Counted from the first letter of the stretch, positions 53,493-63,425 are shown. The stretch: 64,000 nt of DNA from Proteles cristata cristata (GCA_017311185.1 JAESUZ010000420.1:310001-374000); one strand, 5' to 3'. Notes: a model not told the origin generated them from the letters alone. A program made the numbers and translations.

Positions 53493-53695
53493 GGGGTGCC
53501 GGATGGCTCACCTGAGCGTCTGACTCTTGATTTCGGCGCAGGCCATGATCCCAGGGTTGTGGGATCAAGCTCCATATTGGGCTCCACCCTGAGCATAGAG
53601 CCTGCTTGAGATTCTCACTCTCTCTCTCCCCCTGCCCCTCCCTCTGCTCCCTCATGTGAGCTCTATTTTATTTTCATAAAATAAATAGATAAAAT
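53493..53695 (+). repeat. CAN-SINE with target duplication
   Basis: Flanked by AAATGCAGAAATGCA (53478-53492) and AAATGTAGAAATGCA (53696-53710), one mismatch. Head partly deleted (GGGTGCCGGATGGCTCACC). Confidence 0.92.
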
Positions 53696-53921
53696 AAATG
53701 TAGAAATGCACTGAAAAGAGGCACCAGGGCATCCAAATATTCTCCACATTCACAGCATGTCGGTAGCCTGTGTGTGCTTCCCCATGGAAGCCCCTAGAAG
53801 CCGGGCACATACCCCAGGCCTGAGTCTCCGATCTAGGCCTTAATCCTGGACACTTCTCTTTCATGCTGTGCTGGTTTATATTTCTCTGTAAGAATACATT
53901 TGTAGAAAAACAATACTTTTT

Positions 53922-54117
53922 TTTTTTTTTTAAATATTTTAATTTATTTCTAGGAGAGAGAGACAGCATGAGCAGGGGAGGGTCAGACTGAAACAGGCTC
54001 CAGGCTCTGAGCCGGCAGTCAGCACAGAGCCCGACGCGGGGCTCGAACCCACGAACCGCGAGATCATGACCCAAGCGAAAGTCGGACGCTTAACCGACTA
54101 AGCCACCCAGGTGCCCC
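53922..54117 (-). repeat. young-subfamily CAN-SINE, antisense, perfect target duplication
   Basis: TTTCTAGGAGAGAGAGACAG and GACTAAGCCACCCAG are the reverse of the young signature. Flanked by AAAACAATACTTTTT (53907-53921 and 54118-54132). Confidence 0.95.
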
Positions 54118-54149
54118 AAAACAATACTTTTTAAAACAAATCTGTGGGA

Positions 54150-54500
54150 AGAATGAAGGCCAGTAACGAACTGTGCAGATTTAGATGCACAATCAAGAGA
54201 TTCAACACCTGTGTGATAGGAACCATTACGACCATCAAGCTGGCAACACACCCGTCAAGCCCAGAAGTGTGCGTGTACCCCTTTGTCATACTCCTCTGTC
54301 CTGACTCCGCCATCTGTTGTCATAACAGATTCATTCACATCTTCTAGGGTTTTGCACAAACAGAATCATATGGTATCTACTCTTTTTTTTGGTCTGGTTT
54401 CTTCCCCTCAATATAATTATTCTTGAGATTTTCTAGCACAGACAGCAGTCTCTACAGAATGTTCACCATCTTGTCCTGTTTGGTGCTTTTCTCAATGGCT
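54150..54500. repeat. old L1 3' region fragment
   Basis: ACCTGTGTGATAGGAACCAT, GACCATCAAGCTGGCAACAC and AAACAGAATCATATGGTATC follow an ancient L1 3' region. Confidence 0.75.
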
Positions 54501-54544
54501 TAGACAAGGATACAGAAAAATTATGTTTATATTAAAATCCTCAA

Positions 54545-54762
54545 GGGACGCCTTGAGTGTCCGACTTTAGCTCAGGTCATGATCTCATGGTTGGTGGCTT
54601 CGAGCCCCACGTCAGGCTCTGTGCTGACAGCTCAGATCCTGGAGCCTGCTTCAGATTCTGTGTCTCCCTCTCTTTGCCCCCACCTCCCCCCACCCCCACC
54701 CCGCTCGTATTCTGTCTCTCCCTCTCTCAAAAACGAATTTTAAAAAATTATTATTAAATAAA
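54545..54762 (+). repeat. CAN-SINE, head deleted
   Basis: Starts GGGACGCCTTGAGTGTCCGA, lacking the TGGGTGGCTCAGTCGG part of the A-box region. CT tract and AAAACGAATTTTAAAAAATT tail retained. Confidence 0.88.
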
Positions 54763-54763
54763 G

Positions 54764-54870
54764 ATTTTTTTGTTGTTGTTCTTAAGTAATCTCTACACCC
54801 AACATGAGGCTCGAACTCATTACCCTAAGATCAAATCACATGCTCCTCCACCTGAGCCAGCCAGGAGCCC
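54764..54870 (-). repeat. short old CAN-SINE, antisense
   Basis: CTTAAGTAATCTCTACACCC, AACATGAGGCTCGAACTCAT and GAGCCAGCCAGGAGCCC; an older type, next to the preceding sense copy. Confidence 0.85.
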
Positions 54871-55021
54871 GCCCTGGAGCTCTCTCTTCAGCAACAAGGG
54901 AGGCAGCAACCACATAGGTCACATCCTCCCTCCTTGGAAATCACACGTGGGGCTGGCCAGTAGCGTCTGGGAAGAAAGGCAGATTTTGTTGGCCAGTCCC
55001 TCACCTCAGATAATTCTTTTT

Positions 55022-55206
55022 TTTCTCAGTTTATTTATTTATTGAGTGTGTGAGAGAGAGCAAGCAAGGTAGAGGCAGAGAGAGGGAGGGAGAGAGAATC
55101 CCAGGCAGGCCCCAACACGGGGCTTGAACTCACAAACTGTGAGGTCGTGATTTGAGCCAAAATCAAGAGTTGAACATTTAACCAACTGAGCCACCCAGAT
55201 GCCCCA
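55022..55206 (-). repeat. CAN-SINE, antisense, inserted in a MIR
   Basis: Flanked by CAGATAATTCTTTTT (55007-55021) and CAGATAATTATTTTT (55207-55221), one mismatch. The right copy runs into MIR sequence. Confidence 0.93.
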
Positions 55207-55335
55207 CAGATAATTATTTTTATTTAATCCTTACAACAATCCTTACTGCTTGACAAAGGGGAGACTGAGGCATGGAGAGGTGAAGCAACTTGATGTAAGC
55301 CACAGTCAGTAGAGCCAGGATTTACTCAAACCGGG
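55207..55335 (-). repeat. MIR, antisense
   Basis: TTTAATCCTTACAACAATCC, then GGGAGACTGAGGCATGGAGA and GAAGCAACTTGATGTAAGCC. Confidence 0.75.
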
Positions 55336-55879
55336 AAGGCAGAGCCCAGGCCCTACAGCTGGCCCCACACCTGGGCTCACACCTTGGCAGCGATGGAGGG
55401 CGAAACCGGCTCTCCTATGTAACCACGCCCACCCGGAGGCAGTTTTGGCCAAGCTGGCTTCCACAGGGCCCTGTTCCACTCTGATAATCTGCAAGTGTGT
55501 AGAAATGACACTCCAAACTTCAACCTCTCTGTCATGAATGACCTGCTGTTAACATTTTGTGATTAAATAGCGGCCTTGTTGATTCATTAACCATCTGCCC
55601 CACGCTCCCCGGCAGGCCTCTGGAGTCGCAAACACCTTTGCTGCGCAGCCCCTCGTGCCGCAAGTGGGCTTCCCGGGGAGGGCTTGCGAACAGAGCTCAA
55701 CGGCTTTGGGTTTAAACAAAATGTGCAGGAGAATTTCCCTAAATGCACAGACTCCTATCAACAATTCTCAGGGACTTTTGGGTCTAGGACTTTTCACAAG
55801 AACCCCCAAGAGCCCTCATTTATATGCGTTCTATCAACAGCAATGTACGGAATTAAACATTTAAATAAGAAAGCAATTT
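55336..55879. other. intergenic, no feature
   Basis: Unique sequence; overlapping short frames only, no gene recognised. Confidence 0.5.
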
Positions 55880-56088
55880 AGGGGCGCCTGGGTGGCTCGG
55901 TTAAGGTTCAGACGTCGGCTCAGGTCATGATCTCGCGGTTTATGGTTCGAGGCCCGCGGCGGGCTCTGTGCTGACAGCTCAGAGCCTGGAGCCTGCTTCA
56001 GATTCTGTGTCTCCCTCTCTCTCTGTCCCTCCTCTGCTCGTGCTCCGTCTCTCTCTCTCCCTCTCAAAAATAAAAACATTCTAAAAAT
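55880..56088 (+). repeat. CAN-SINE with target duplication
   Basis: Flanked by TTTAAATAAGAAAGCAATT (55860-55878) and TTTAAATGAGGAAGCAATT (56089-56107), two mismatches in 19. Confidence 0.92.
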
Positions 56089-56107
56089 TTTAAATGAGGA
56101 AGCAATT

Positions 56108-56685
56108 GAGGACATGTATTAATTACTTAAAAGCAACAATAGCAACAACAAAGAGGTGACAATAGCAAACCCACTGCATGTTAAATAGGATTCTTATGAA
56201 AAGCGACCATATTTTCCTGAAAGATTTAGTGAGAAGGGTGGCATTGTTCCACATACTGGCAAAGCTCTTGACTATCTGGGTTAATAGAAGACAGCTGGAT
56301 TCTCACATTTGCTCCTGTATTGAGTCTGTTGTGACATCTCATGTCATGCAGCCTCTGGAAAACTCCACTGGGCATTTGTGAAATAACCAGAGGAAAAAAG
56401 AAACATGGCGTCTTAGTATTTATATAAGGACCATTGTAGGTACTACCTCGTCCTCCCGACAAAATAGCTCGGCACTATTATGACATCCCCCTTTTGAAGA
56501 GGAGAGGAGGTGGACTAGAGCACTTTCCACCAGAACACACGGCCAGGAGCAGAGAAGCCAGAATGAGGACCGGGTCGGCCTGCCCCCTCATCTCTGGGCT
56601 CTACCCCGCGACTGTCCAGCAGCCAAGGCAGATGGAATGGAAATCCACCCAGGTCTGTGAGAACTGGGACCTGGACAACAAACAA
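56108..56685. other. intergenic, no feature
   Basis: Unassigned sequence; a MIR-like trace around 56,440-56,560. No gene. Confidence 0.45.
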
Positions 56686-56689
56686 AACC

Positions 56690-56725
<36 letters not shown>

Positions 56726-56740
56726 CAGAGAAAGAGGAGG
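56686..56740. repeat. (GAGACA)n microsatellite
   Basis: GAGA and CAGAGA units, generating long spurious open frames on both strands. Confidence 0.9.
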
Positions 56741-56744
56741 AAAA

Positions 56745-57376
56745 AACATGAGGTTCTGACCCCAAGTCCGATGTATGGGTTTCCCCCCACACCACCACAC
56801 AGTTCTGCGACCCCAGCGGGTGTCCCCCACTTCGACGCAATTCGGACACTCTTTCCCTGGAGACAGTGTCCCAACTCACAGGTGAAGGGCTCAGTCCCAT
56901 GAGACGGCCCCTCCCCCACTTCACCGGAGCTTCTGACCCACCTGGTACAGATGGGACTTTCTGAGGACGCCCTCGGGCAGTTGGGTTACTTCGCTAGAGT
57001 GTCTGAAAGAACTCAGAAAAGTTTTACTTGCTAGATCACAGGTATACTATGAAGGGATGTTAACGCTTAGCCTCTCTCTCTCTTCCACAACCCCCACGTG
57101 CTCGTCAACCCCAAACCTCTCCAAACCCTGTCCTTTTCGTTTTTTTAGAGGCTTCATTACACAGATATGACTGATTAATTCATTGTCATTGGCGATTTAT
57201 TCAACTTCCAATCCCCCAGAGATCAGTGGGTGGGACCAAAGGTCTAACCCCCAATCACATGGTTGGCTTTCTGGGCAACCAGCCCCCACTCTCCTGGGTG
57301 GGTCCCAAAATCACCTCATTAACATGACAAGAAGCCACCTTGATCTCTCTCACCAGCTTAAAAAGCTCCAAGGGTC
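56745..57376. repeat. LTR-like old repeat (probably ERV-class), family uncertain
   Basis: TATGGGTTTCCCCCCACACC, AGATCACAGGTATACTATGA, TTCATTACACAGATATGACT and CAACCAGCCCCCACTCTCC recall a common mammalian LTR. Non-coding; a SINE is inserted near its right end. Confidence 0.5.
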
Positions 57377-57582
57377 GGGGCACCTGGATGGCTCCGGTGG
57401 TTGAGCATCCCACCCAACTTCAGCTCAGGTCATGCTCTCCCAGGTTCTGTGTTTGAGTCCCGTGTCCGGCTCTGTGTTGACAGCTCGGAGCCTGGAGCCT
57501 GCTTCGGATTCTGTGTCTCTCCCTCTCTCCGCCCCTCCCCTGCTCACACGCTGTCTTAGGAATAATCATAAAAAAAAAAAAT
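57377..57582 (+). repeat. CAN-SINE
   Basis: GGGGCACCTGGATGGCTCCG head, CT tract, AGGAATAATCAT then poly-A; inserted in the LTR-like repeat. Confidence 0.9.
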
Positions 57583-58049
57583 CAGAAAGTAATAATATGA
57601 AAGCGCTCTTTACAGAGGGGGGGGCCTTGGGAAGTGAATGCCTGTGCCCGTTTCCGTGGGATGAGGGGTGGTCTATTGCCTTACTGTTCCTTGGGTCCTA
57701 ACATTTTATGGTCTGCTTACCGTTAGTCAGGTCTTTCGTCAGTTTCCTAAGAGACAGCTGAGGGGGAGTAGGTGGTGTCTGTTACAATTTTTAAGAGAAA
57801 CTTTATGCCTGAGGGAGTTTGCTCCAGGTCAGACCTTCCCAGAAGCAATGTTTTAAAACTTGTGTTTTTCCCCAACCAGAGGGAGACCTTCTAACCCTTA
57901 GCCTCTCCCTTTCTGCCTCCTGAATCCTTTCTTTCCCATTCATTGTGTCATTTGCATCCGATCAAATGCACAAAAATTTCCCCCAATGTAAATGTCATAT
58001 TTATTACAGTGCTTATATATCTCTTTGTTATTTAACCATGTATAAAACT
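57583..58049. other. intergenic, no feature
   Basis: No repeat family or gene recognised. Confidence 0.5.
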
Positions 58050-58065
58050 GTGCTATTTTTTATTT

Positions 58066-58271
58066 TTAAATTAAAAATTATTGTTTTTGAGAGATTGAGC
58101 ACGCACACATGGATGGGGGAGGGGCAGGGAGAGGAGAGAGAGGCTCCCAAGCAGGCTCCTCCTTGTCATCGCAGAGCCTGATGTGAGGTTCCAGGCTTGA
58201 ACCGTGGGATTAGGACCTGAGATGAATTTAAGAGTCAGATGCTTAATCGACTGAGCCACCCAGGCGCTCCT
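58066..58271 (-). repeat. CAN-SINE, antisense, with target duplication
   Basis: Flanked by GTGCTATTTTTTATTT (58050-58065) and GAGCTATTTCTTATTT (58272-58287), two mismatches. Confidence 0.91.
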
Positions 58272-58309
58272 GAGCTATTTCTTATTTGGTTCTTCTCTTT
58301 CTTTTATAT

Positions 58310-58705
58310 GTCACTGAGGAAATTGTTCTATTTGAGTACGGTGGACACGCAATGTTACCTTAACTTCAGGTGAACAACAGCGATTCAAGCAGCTTGTACC
58401 GTATGCTGTGCTCACCACAAGGACAGCTACCTGTGTCACCACAGCGCTACTGCAGTACCATTGCCTATAGTCCTCAAATGCTCAGATTTTGATCCTTCAG
58501 CCCAAGGGGCTTGAACAATTGTATACACCCATATGATTCCTGCCCAAGTGAAAACGGAAACGTCCATTTGCTTCAGGAAGGGCCCCCTTCCAGTCATTTC
58601 CTGTCTTACTCCCACCTTCTGAATTCTATCACCGTACATTCATCTTTCCTGCTCTTGAACTTCATAGAAACAGAATTGGAAATGGACTTCAACCACCTCC
58701 ATTTT
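58310..58705. repeat. old L1 3' region fragment
   Basis: TACGGTGGACACGCAATGTT, then CTTCAGGTGAACAACAGCGA and CTGTGCTCACCACAAGGACA follow an ancient L1 3' region. Split at its right end by the next SINE. Confidence 0.75.
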
Positions 58706-58872
58706 TTGTTTTTTTTTTTTCCCCATAACTGTATTATTTTTGAAAGAGAGAGAGAGAGAATCCCAAGCAAGCGCTGCACTGTCAGCACAAAGCCTGAAGG
58801 GGGTCGGAAACCCACGAAGCACCTGAGCTGAAACCGAGTCGGGGCTCAACTGAAGGAGCCACCCAGGCGCCC
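58706..58872 (-). repeat. CAN-SINE, antisense, perfect target duplication, shortened
   Basis: Flanked by AACCACCTCCATTTT (58691-58705 and 58873-58887). Internally shortened: the CT-rich part is reduced to GAGAGAGAGAGAG. Confidence 0.95.
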
Positions 58873-59033
58873 CAACCACCTCCATTTTGACCTCAAACGC
58901 TCTCCTTCATTAAGTTATCTCCAGCTTATCTCTTATCTCAGGCAACAAGCAGGAGGGGAAAGCATCCCACAGTGGGAACCCACACTACCCCCTCAGGCAA
59001 GAAGGACCAAGACCCGCCCGGCCGGCCACCACG

Positions 59034-59106
59034 CCAATGACGACCTGACCTTTACGGCCCACCTGCCTGGAGCCACCGACCTTTGTCCCACTTTTCCTTA
59101 TATAAA
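59034..59106 (+). promoter_or_regulatory. candidate core promoter: CCAAT and TATA boxes
   Basis: CCAAT at 59034-59038 and TATATAAA at 59099-59106, 65 bp apart, with expected initiation near 59130-59140 at the edge of a CpG-dense block. Such spacing is typical of strong TATA promoters and also of LTR U3 regions. No transcript evidence is available here. Confidence 0.45.
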
Positions 59107-59129
59107 CCTGGAGGCATTCCTCACACTTG

Positions 59130-59600
59130 AGAGAGTTCTGGGCCTTCGGATCTTGCCAGCGGCCCTGCGGCTGCCCCGGCTCCGTCCGGGACTCTCCCCG
59201 CCCGCCCCCTGCACGCAGCCGGCGCTCCCGCGCGCCTGCGCCGTGGCCACGGCGTCAGAAGGTACGCACCCCTCCGCGTCGGCTCGCGCGTGGCGCGCCC
59301 GCCCGTAGCCTGTTCCCCGCGCAGCATGGCGGCCGCTGCGTGTCCTCGCCCCGCGGGGCGCCCTGGGGCCGTGGCGAGCGGGGCCTCAGCGTCCGCGGCT
59401 TCCGGCCCGGCCCGTCCGTTTGCCTCTCTACAGAAATACCCGGGAGTGCGGCTGCTGGGCGGCGGAACAGGGAGGCGTCTGTTCACTTCGTAAGAAACTT
59501 CCGGAAAGGTCTCCCACGTGGTCGTGCTGTTCTCTAGCCCGTTCCTCGCAGGGGACAAGGCGGTGGCCGGCGGGCCGCAGCCGGCCCTCACAGATCAACA
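59130..59600 (+). promoter_or_regulatory. CpG-island-like block
   Basis: About 470 bp dense in CG dinucleotides (runs such as CTCCCGCGCGCCTGCGCCG), unlike the surrounding CpG-poor DNA. It includes GCAGCATGGCGGCC, a good Kozak context and YY1-like motif, and two GT donors at 59262 and 59490. It lies about 15 kb past TNRC6A. Confidence 0.6.
59326..59493 (+). CDS. hypothetical 55-codon frame in the CpG island, possible first exon
   Basis: Begins MAAAACPRPAGRPGAV and ends YPGVRLLGGGTGRRLFTS. The ATG has A at -3 and G at +4. A splice donor (TTC/GTAAGA at 59489/59490) falls within its stop-proximal codons, so it could be the first coding exon of a longer product with an Ala/Arg-rich start. No family is recognised. 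GC-rich DNA gives open frames by chance; several others cover the same bases. Confidence 0.2.
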   Translation: MAAAACPRPAGRPGAVASGASASAASGPARPFASLQKYPGVRLLGGGTGRRLFTS

Positions 59601-59641
59601 GCCCTGAGACTTAGTCAATTATTTTCCGAGACTTAATTTTT

Positions 59642-59847
59642 TTTTTTAAATGTTTTATTTATTTCTAGGAGAGAGAGAGAGAGACAGCGTGAGCAGGGGA
59701 GGGTCAGAATGAGAGGGAGTCACAGACTGAAACAGGCTCCAGGCTCTGAGCTGGCAGTCAGCACAGAGCCCGGCGGGGCTCGAACCCACAAACCGCGAGA
59801 TCATGACCTGCGAGCCGGACGCTTAACCCTAAGCCACCCAGGCGCCC
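59642..59847 (-). repeat. young-subfamily CAN-SINE, antisense, perfect target duplication
   Basis: TTTCTAGGAGAGAGAGAGAG and CTAAGCCACCCAGGCGCCC signature; flanked by CCGAGACTTAATTTTT (59626-59641 and 59848-59863). It sits at the downstream edge of the CpG block. Confidence 0.95.
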
Positions 59848-59863
59848 CCGAGACTTAATTTTT

Positions 59864-59998
59864 ATATTTTTTGAGAGGGCGAGCTGGAGTTCGAGCGGCC
59901 GAGGGGCCGAGGGGGGCCCCGTCCCACGACCCCGGGGTCCTAACCTGAGCTGAAGTCCAGAGTGGGACGCTCATCCGACCGAGGCACCCACGCGCCCG
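59864..59998 (-). repeat. CAN-SINE, antisense, decayed
   Basis: TTGAGAGGGCGAGCTGG through CCGAGGCACCCACGCGCCC, with an unusually CpG-rich middle. Back-to-back with the preceding copy. Confidence 0.8.
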
Positions 59999-60449
59999 GA
60001 AGTCTCAGTCATGAGACTTTACACATAATTCTGGGCTTCTCAGTTTTCTAGAATACTCGGAAGGTCTGGCCCCATTGGGCCCGTGTACCTCACGTTAGAG
60101 CTGAGCCATGCCCGTCCCCTTTAGCAGGGACACATGCTCTTCAGTGGGCCGCAGCCGCACCTGGCCGGCCTGCCTCCTTTCCGTACCTCGGACGTCAGCG
60201 GCCTGACCCCGGAAGGCATCCGCAGTCCCCCAGGCACGTCCACGTGGTCAGGGCGGGGCCCCAGGTTCCTGGAGCAATGCTCCTTCGGTAGCACCCACAG
60301 CCCTCGGTATTGTGGCCCACGGCAGCGGCTCACAGTCCCAGGCTGTCCACTTCCTGGCCTTCTGTGTGTCCCCCTTTTCCAACACCAGCTGTCCCCACCT
60401 CTTCCCCCAGAAGACCCTCCCCCGCCCCACCCCACCCCCCGCAGGGCTC

Positions 60450-60610
60450 TGGGTTCCAATCCTAAATCTGCCCCTCACAGCTGGGTGGCCTTGGGCAAGT
60501 TACTGGCCTCTTTGTTTCCTCTTCAGTCAAAGTAAGATAATCAGGCTCCATCTCAGAGGGTTGTTGGAAAGACCAAGTGAGCAAAGACGTGGAGAGAAAG
60601 CACTTAGAAC
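60450..60610 (+). repeat. MIR
   Basis: CCAATCCTAAATCTGCCCCT, then TGGCCTTGGGCAAGTTACTG and CAGAGGGTTGTTGGAAAGAC in MIR sense order. Confidence 0.8.
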
Positions 60611-60660
60611 GAAGGCTGGTGCGTATTCACTATCGCTGTTCTTTCTGAATGACGCTGCAG

Positions 60661-60693
60661 GGTGGGGGGGTGGGGGGGTGGGGGGGTGGGGGG
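60661..60693 (+). repeat. (GGGGGGGT)n, G-quadruplex-forming
   Basis: Four G-runs of seven or six separated by single T residues; a textbook intramolecular G-quadruplex motif on the plus strand. Confidence 0.9.
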
Positions 60694-60839
60694 AAGCAGC
60701 ACACCCAGGGCCCGGCAGGGTCTGGTGAAGGAGGGAGATGGGCTGGAGGGAGGGTCTGGTGACAGGGTGGCCATGACTCTGCTCCAGCCCGTGGCTGTCA
60801 TGTGGCACTGTGGGCCTGGTGTGGCCAGATCTTCAGAAT

Positions 60840-61057
60840 TTAAAAAACAATTTTTTTTAATGTTAATTTTTGAGAGAGAGACAGTGCAAGCAGGGCAGGG
60901 GCAGAGAGAGGGAGAGAGACACAGAATCCCAAGCAGCTTCCAGGCTCTGAAGTGTCAGCACAGAGTCTGACTCGGGGCTCAAATTCACAAACTGAAAGTG
61001 CAAGAGCATGACTTGAGCCAAGTCGGCTGCTTAACCGGCAGAGCCACTCAGGCGCCC
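60840..61057 (-). repeat. CAN-SINE, antisense, with target duplication
   Basis: Flanked by CCAGATCTTCAGAAT (60825-60839) and CCAGGTCTTCAGAAT (61058-61072). The last carnivore SINE in the window. Confidence 0.92.
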
Positions 61058-61072
61058 CCAGGTCTTCAGAAT

Positions 61073-62140
61073 GATCTAGGAAAGTGGGAAATCAGAGTTT
61101 TGTTTAGAGTCTCCTGCTTTGTAAATGCTAGTACCTATTCCAAAGCTGTTTTTGAACGCTCTGAGCATCCAGTAAAGTGTTGCTGTGTCCTCATTGCTTG
61201 TCCTGGTGCCGCGGGCCCCTTGGGCCATGGCTTGGTCACTCCCGATAGCCCCCCTGGGCTCCAGATGCCTGTCTTTGATTTGCACTGCCTTGGTCAGGAG
61301 AGCACCCGGGGAAAGGGGCTGAACAAAGAGTGGTCACTGTTACTGTGCTGCAGTGATGGGGCCATGGCTGCAAGTGCCCTCCTGGGATTTTTCCACTGTC
61401 CCCTGCCTCCCCACCTCCCAGCACCCACATCTCTCCTCCCCCTTCCCTCCTTCCCTGTTCCCGGCGTGGACATGGGCCAGTGGAGGAGTGGGTGAGTGAA
61501 GCAGGACAGTGTGGGGCTCCTGCCGCTCCCCTCCCCCTCCCTGCCATGGGCCCCCTACCAGGTGAGGGCCCACGTGGAGGCTGTGTGGGCGGAGCTCAGG
61601 GATTACCCTCCTCCTCACTGGGGCCTGCACAGAGTTCAAGTTCAAGGGTTCAGGGCTGGGCCCAGCCTCTCCAGTGCATGGGGAGATCGTTCTCTTCCTC
61701 TGATCCCTGCTGCAGTGAGGCTGGAATTTGGAGTTTGACCCGCAAGGAGACTCTCAGCTGTAGGCGGTGCAGGAGAGGGCGGCCACCTTCCTCAGGCTGT
61801 GAGGGAGAAGGAGCCCGGGTGGGGGGGCCCTGGCTTCTCCACGACCTCCTTCTGCCTCAGAAACCACCGGCAGGGCTCAGGGCAGGTGAGCCCTGCATCA
61901 GAAGAAGGTAAGATACCCTGCTGGCACCCCGCCCAACCTCGAGCCCATTCTCCAAGCTGGAGCCCATTCTCCAAGCTGGGGACCTTGGACTAGGGAAGGG
62001 AGGCGGTGGTGGCGGAGAGGACTCCAGCTGCGAGCCGGGGGTGGGGGCACAGCTCCTCTCTACCAGGCACATGGAGTGTGTGTTGAGGGGGGTGGGTACA
62101 GCCCTTTGGCACCGGGATGGTCCCTGTTCATCCACTTCCC
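61073..62140. other. intergenic, GC-rich, no assigned feature
   Basis: No repeat recognised, and no SLC5A11 coding exon. 61955-61980 contains a direct repeat (GAGCCCATTCTCCAAGCTGG twice, overlapping junction). It could hold non-coding 5' exons of the downstream gene, but nothing shows this. Confidence 0.45.
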
Positions 62141-62149
62141 AAGTTGAGA

Positions 62150-62300
62150 CAGCTGATATTTCACTTCACTGAGCCTCAGGTCCCCTTAACTGTTAGATGG
62201 GAATGTAAACCTCAGCCCAGCCCAGCCTACAGGCCTGCTGTCTCCCAGGGACCCAAAGAGATAACGTGAGTGGAAGTATCTTTGTAAACCACTGAAAGGA
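62150..62300 (+). repeat. MIR-type fragment
   Basis: TTCACTGAGCCTCAGGTCCC, AACTGTTAGATGGGAATGTA and ATCTTTGTAAACCACTG. Confidence 0.65.
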
Positions 62301-62359
62301 GGGATGGGCTGCTGACTGCAGGGTTGCTATTTACAAGGCAAATAGGAGTTTCACTGCAA

Positions 62360-62535
62360 AATGCTGGGCACGTACACCGGGCTTCACTTCCTGAGCCAGG
62401 TCCCCGCTGAGGACACAGGCACCCTGATTCACACACAGAGAGCAACAGCTATTCGGAAACATGCCCAGGTTTGCACAGATAGTGAGCAGCAAAGCCGAGA
62501 CTCGCCTCCCACAGCCGTGAGCTCACCCACAACAT
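62360..62535 (-). repeat. MIR fragment, antisense
   Basis: CATGCCCAGGTTTGCACAGA and GTGAGCAGCAAAGCCGAGAC resemble the antisense MIR core. Degenerate. Confidence 0.5.
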
Positions 62536-62689
62536 CTGGTTTTCTGCTGGATGATTCTGGAGAAGTGGAAGAGAGAGGTGCCCTCCCAAAGTCCTGGGGA
62601 TAGGACTTGGAAGGAGGGGTCAAAGTGTGTAAGGCTCTATAGCAAAAGGTCTGGAAATCCTATCATTTTTCATGTGTTTGTTTTTTTAT

Positions 62690-63240
62690 TGGAAATCTCA
62701 TGTTTGTTACTCAGATGTTTATTGAGTGCCGGCTTCAGACAATGTGAGCAAGAGAGACATGGTCCCTGCTTTCCAGGAGCTTACAGTAGCGGCGATGGCC
62801 AGTGATAAGAGACTCGTACAGATCAGACGTCTCGATTGATTCAGCAGTGAGGAAAAGTCACGTTTGTTATCACGGCAAATAACTTAAGGACCTGATTTAT
62901 AGTCTGAGGCTGGGAGAGAACTCTTTTGGGGTTGACATCTGAAGGCTGGATAGGAGCTGGTCAGGTTAAGGCCAGAGAGAGGGAAGAGCATTCCAGGCAG
63001 AGGGAACAGAATGGCAAAGACCCTGAGGTCAAGGTAGTGCTCAAGGGCTGGTAAGAGATGCGATTGTTGATGACCTGATCTGATATATGGTCAAAGATCC
63101 CTGTGGCTTCCATACCAGGGGTGGAGTGGAAGGGGAAGAGGAAGGAGGTCCTTGCCCTAGTATAGACCCAGGTGATACGGGCTCTGGATGGGTGGAAGCC
63201 TGGAAGTAAAGGTAAAGGAAAATCGACAGATTCAGTCATG
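62690..63240 (-). repeat. L2, antisense
   Basis: TCAGATGTTTATTGAGTGCC, GGTCCCTGCTTTCCAGGAGC, GAAGAGCATTCCAGGCAGAG and AACAGAATGGCAAAGACCCT in antisense L2 order. Confidence 0.85.
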
Positions 63241-63289
63241 CTTGGGAGGTAGAAGGGAATGAATTAGGGACCATTAGATTCTGGGAGTT

Positions 63290-63425
63290 GAGAAAGAGAC
63301 ACTATAAACTCTTCGATGGTGTGTGTCTGCATGCCCTGGTAGCTGTCATGCTTGGCACAGTGCCCCGCACATCACAGATGCCCCCAGGCCACTGGTTGGA
63401 TGAGTGAATGAACGAACGCATGACT
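63290..63425 (+). repeat. L2 3' end
   Basis: CATGCTTGGCACAGTGCCCC, GCACATCACAGATGCCCCC and GATGAGTGAATGAACGAACG in sense L2 order. Confidence 0.7.

Noticed and set aside
56494..56919. Overlapping frames with Arg/Glu/Gln or Ser/Leu runs
   Set aside because: Produced by the GAGACA microsatellite at 56686-56740.
59121..59591. 156-codon minus-strand open frame across the CpG-rich block
   Set aside because: GC-rich DNA lacks stop codons by composition; the peptide is Ala/Arg/Gly/Pro-rich with no domain, and overlapping frames on the plus strand are equally open.
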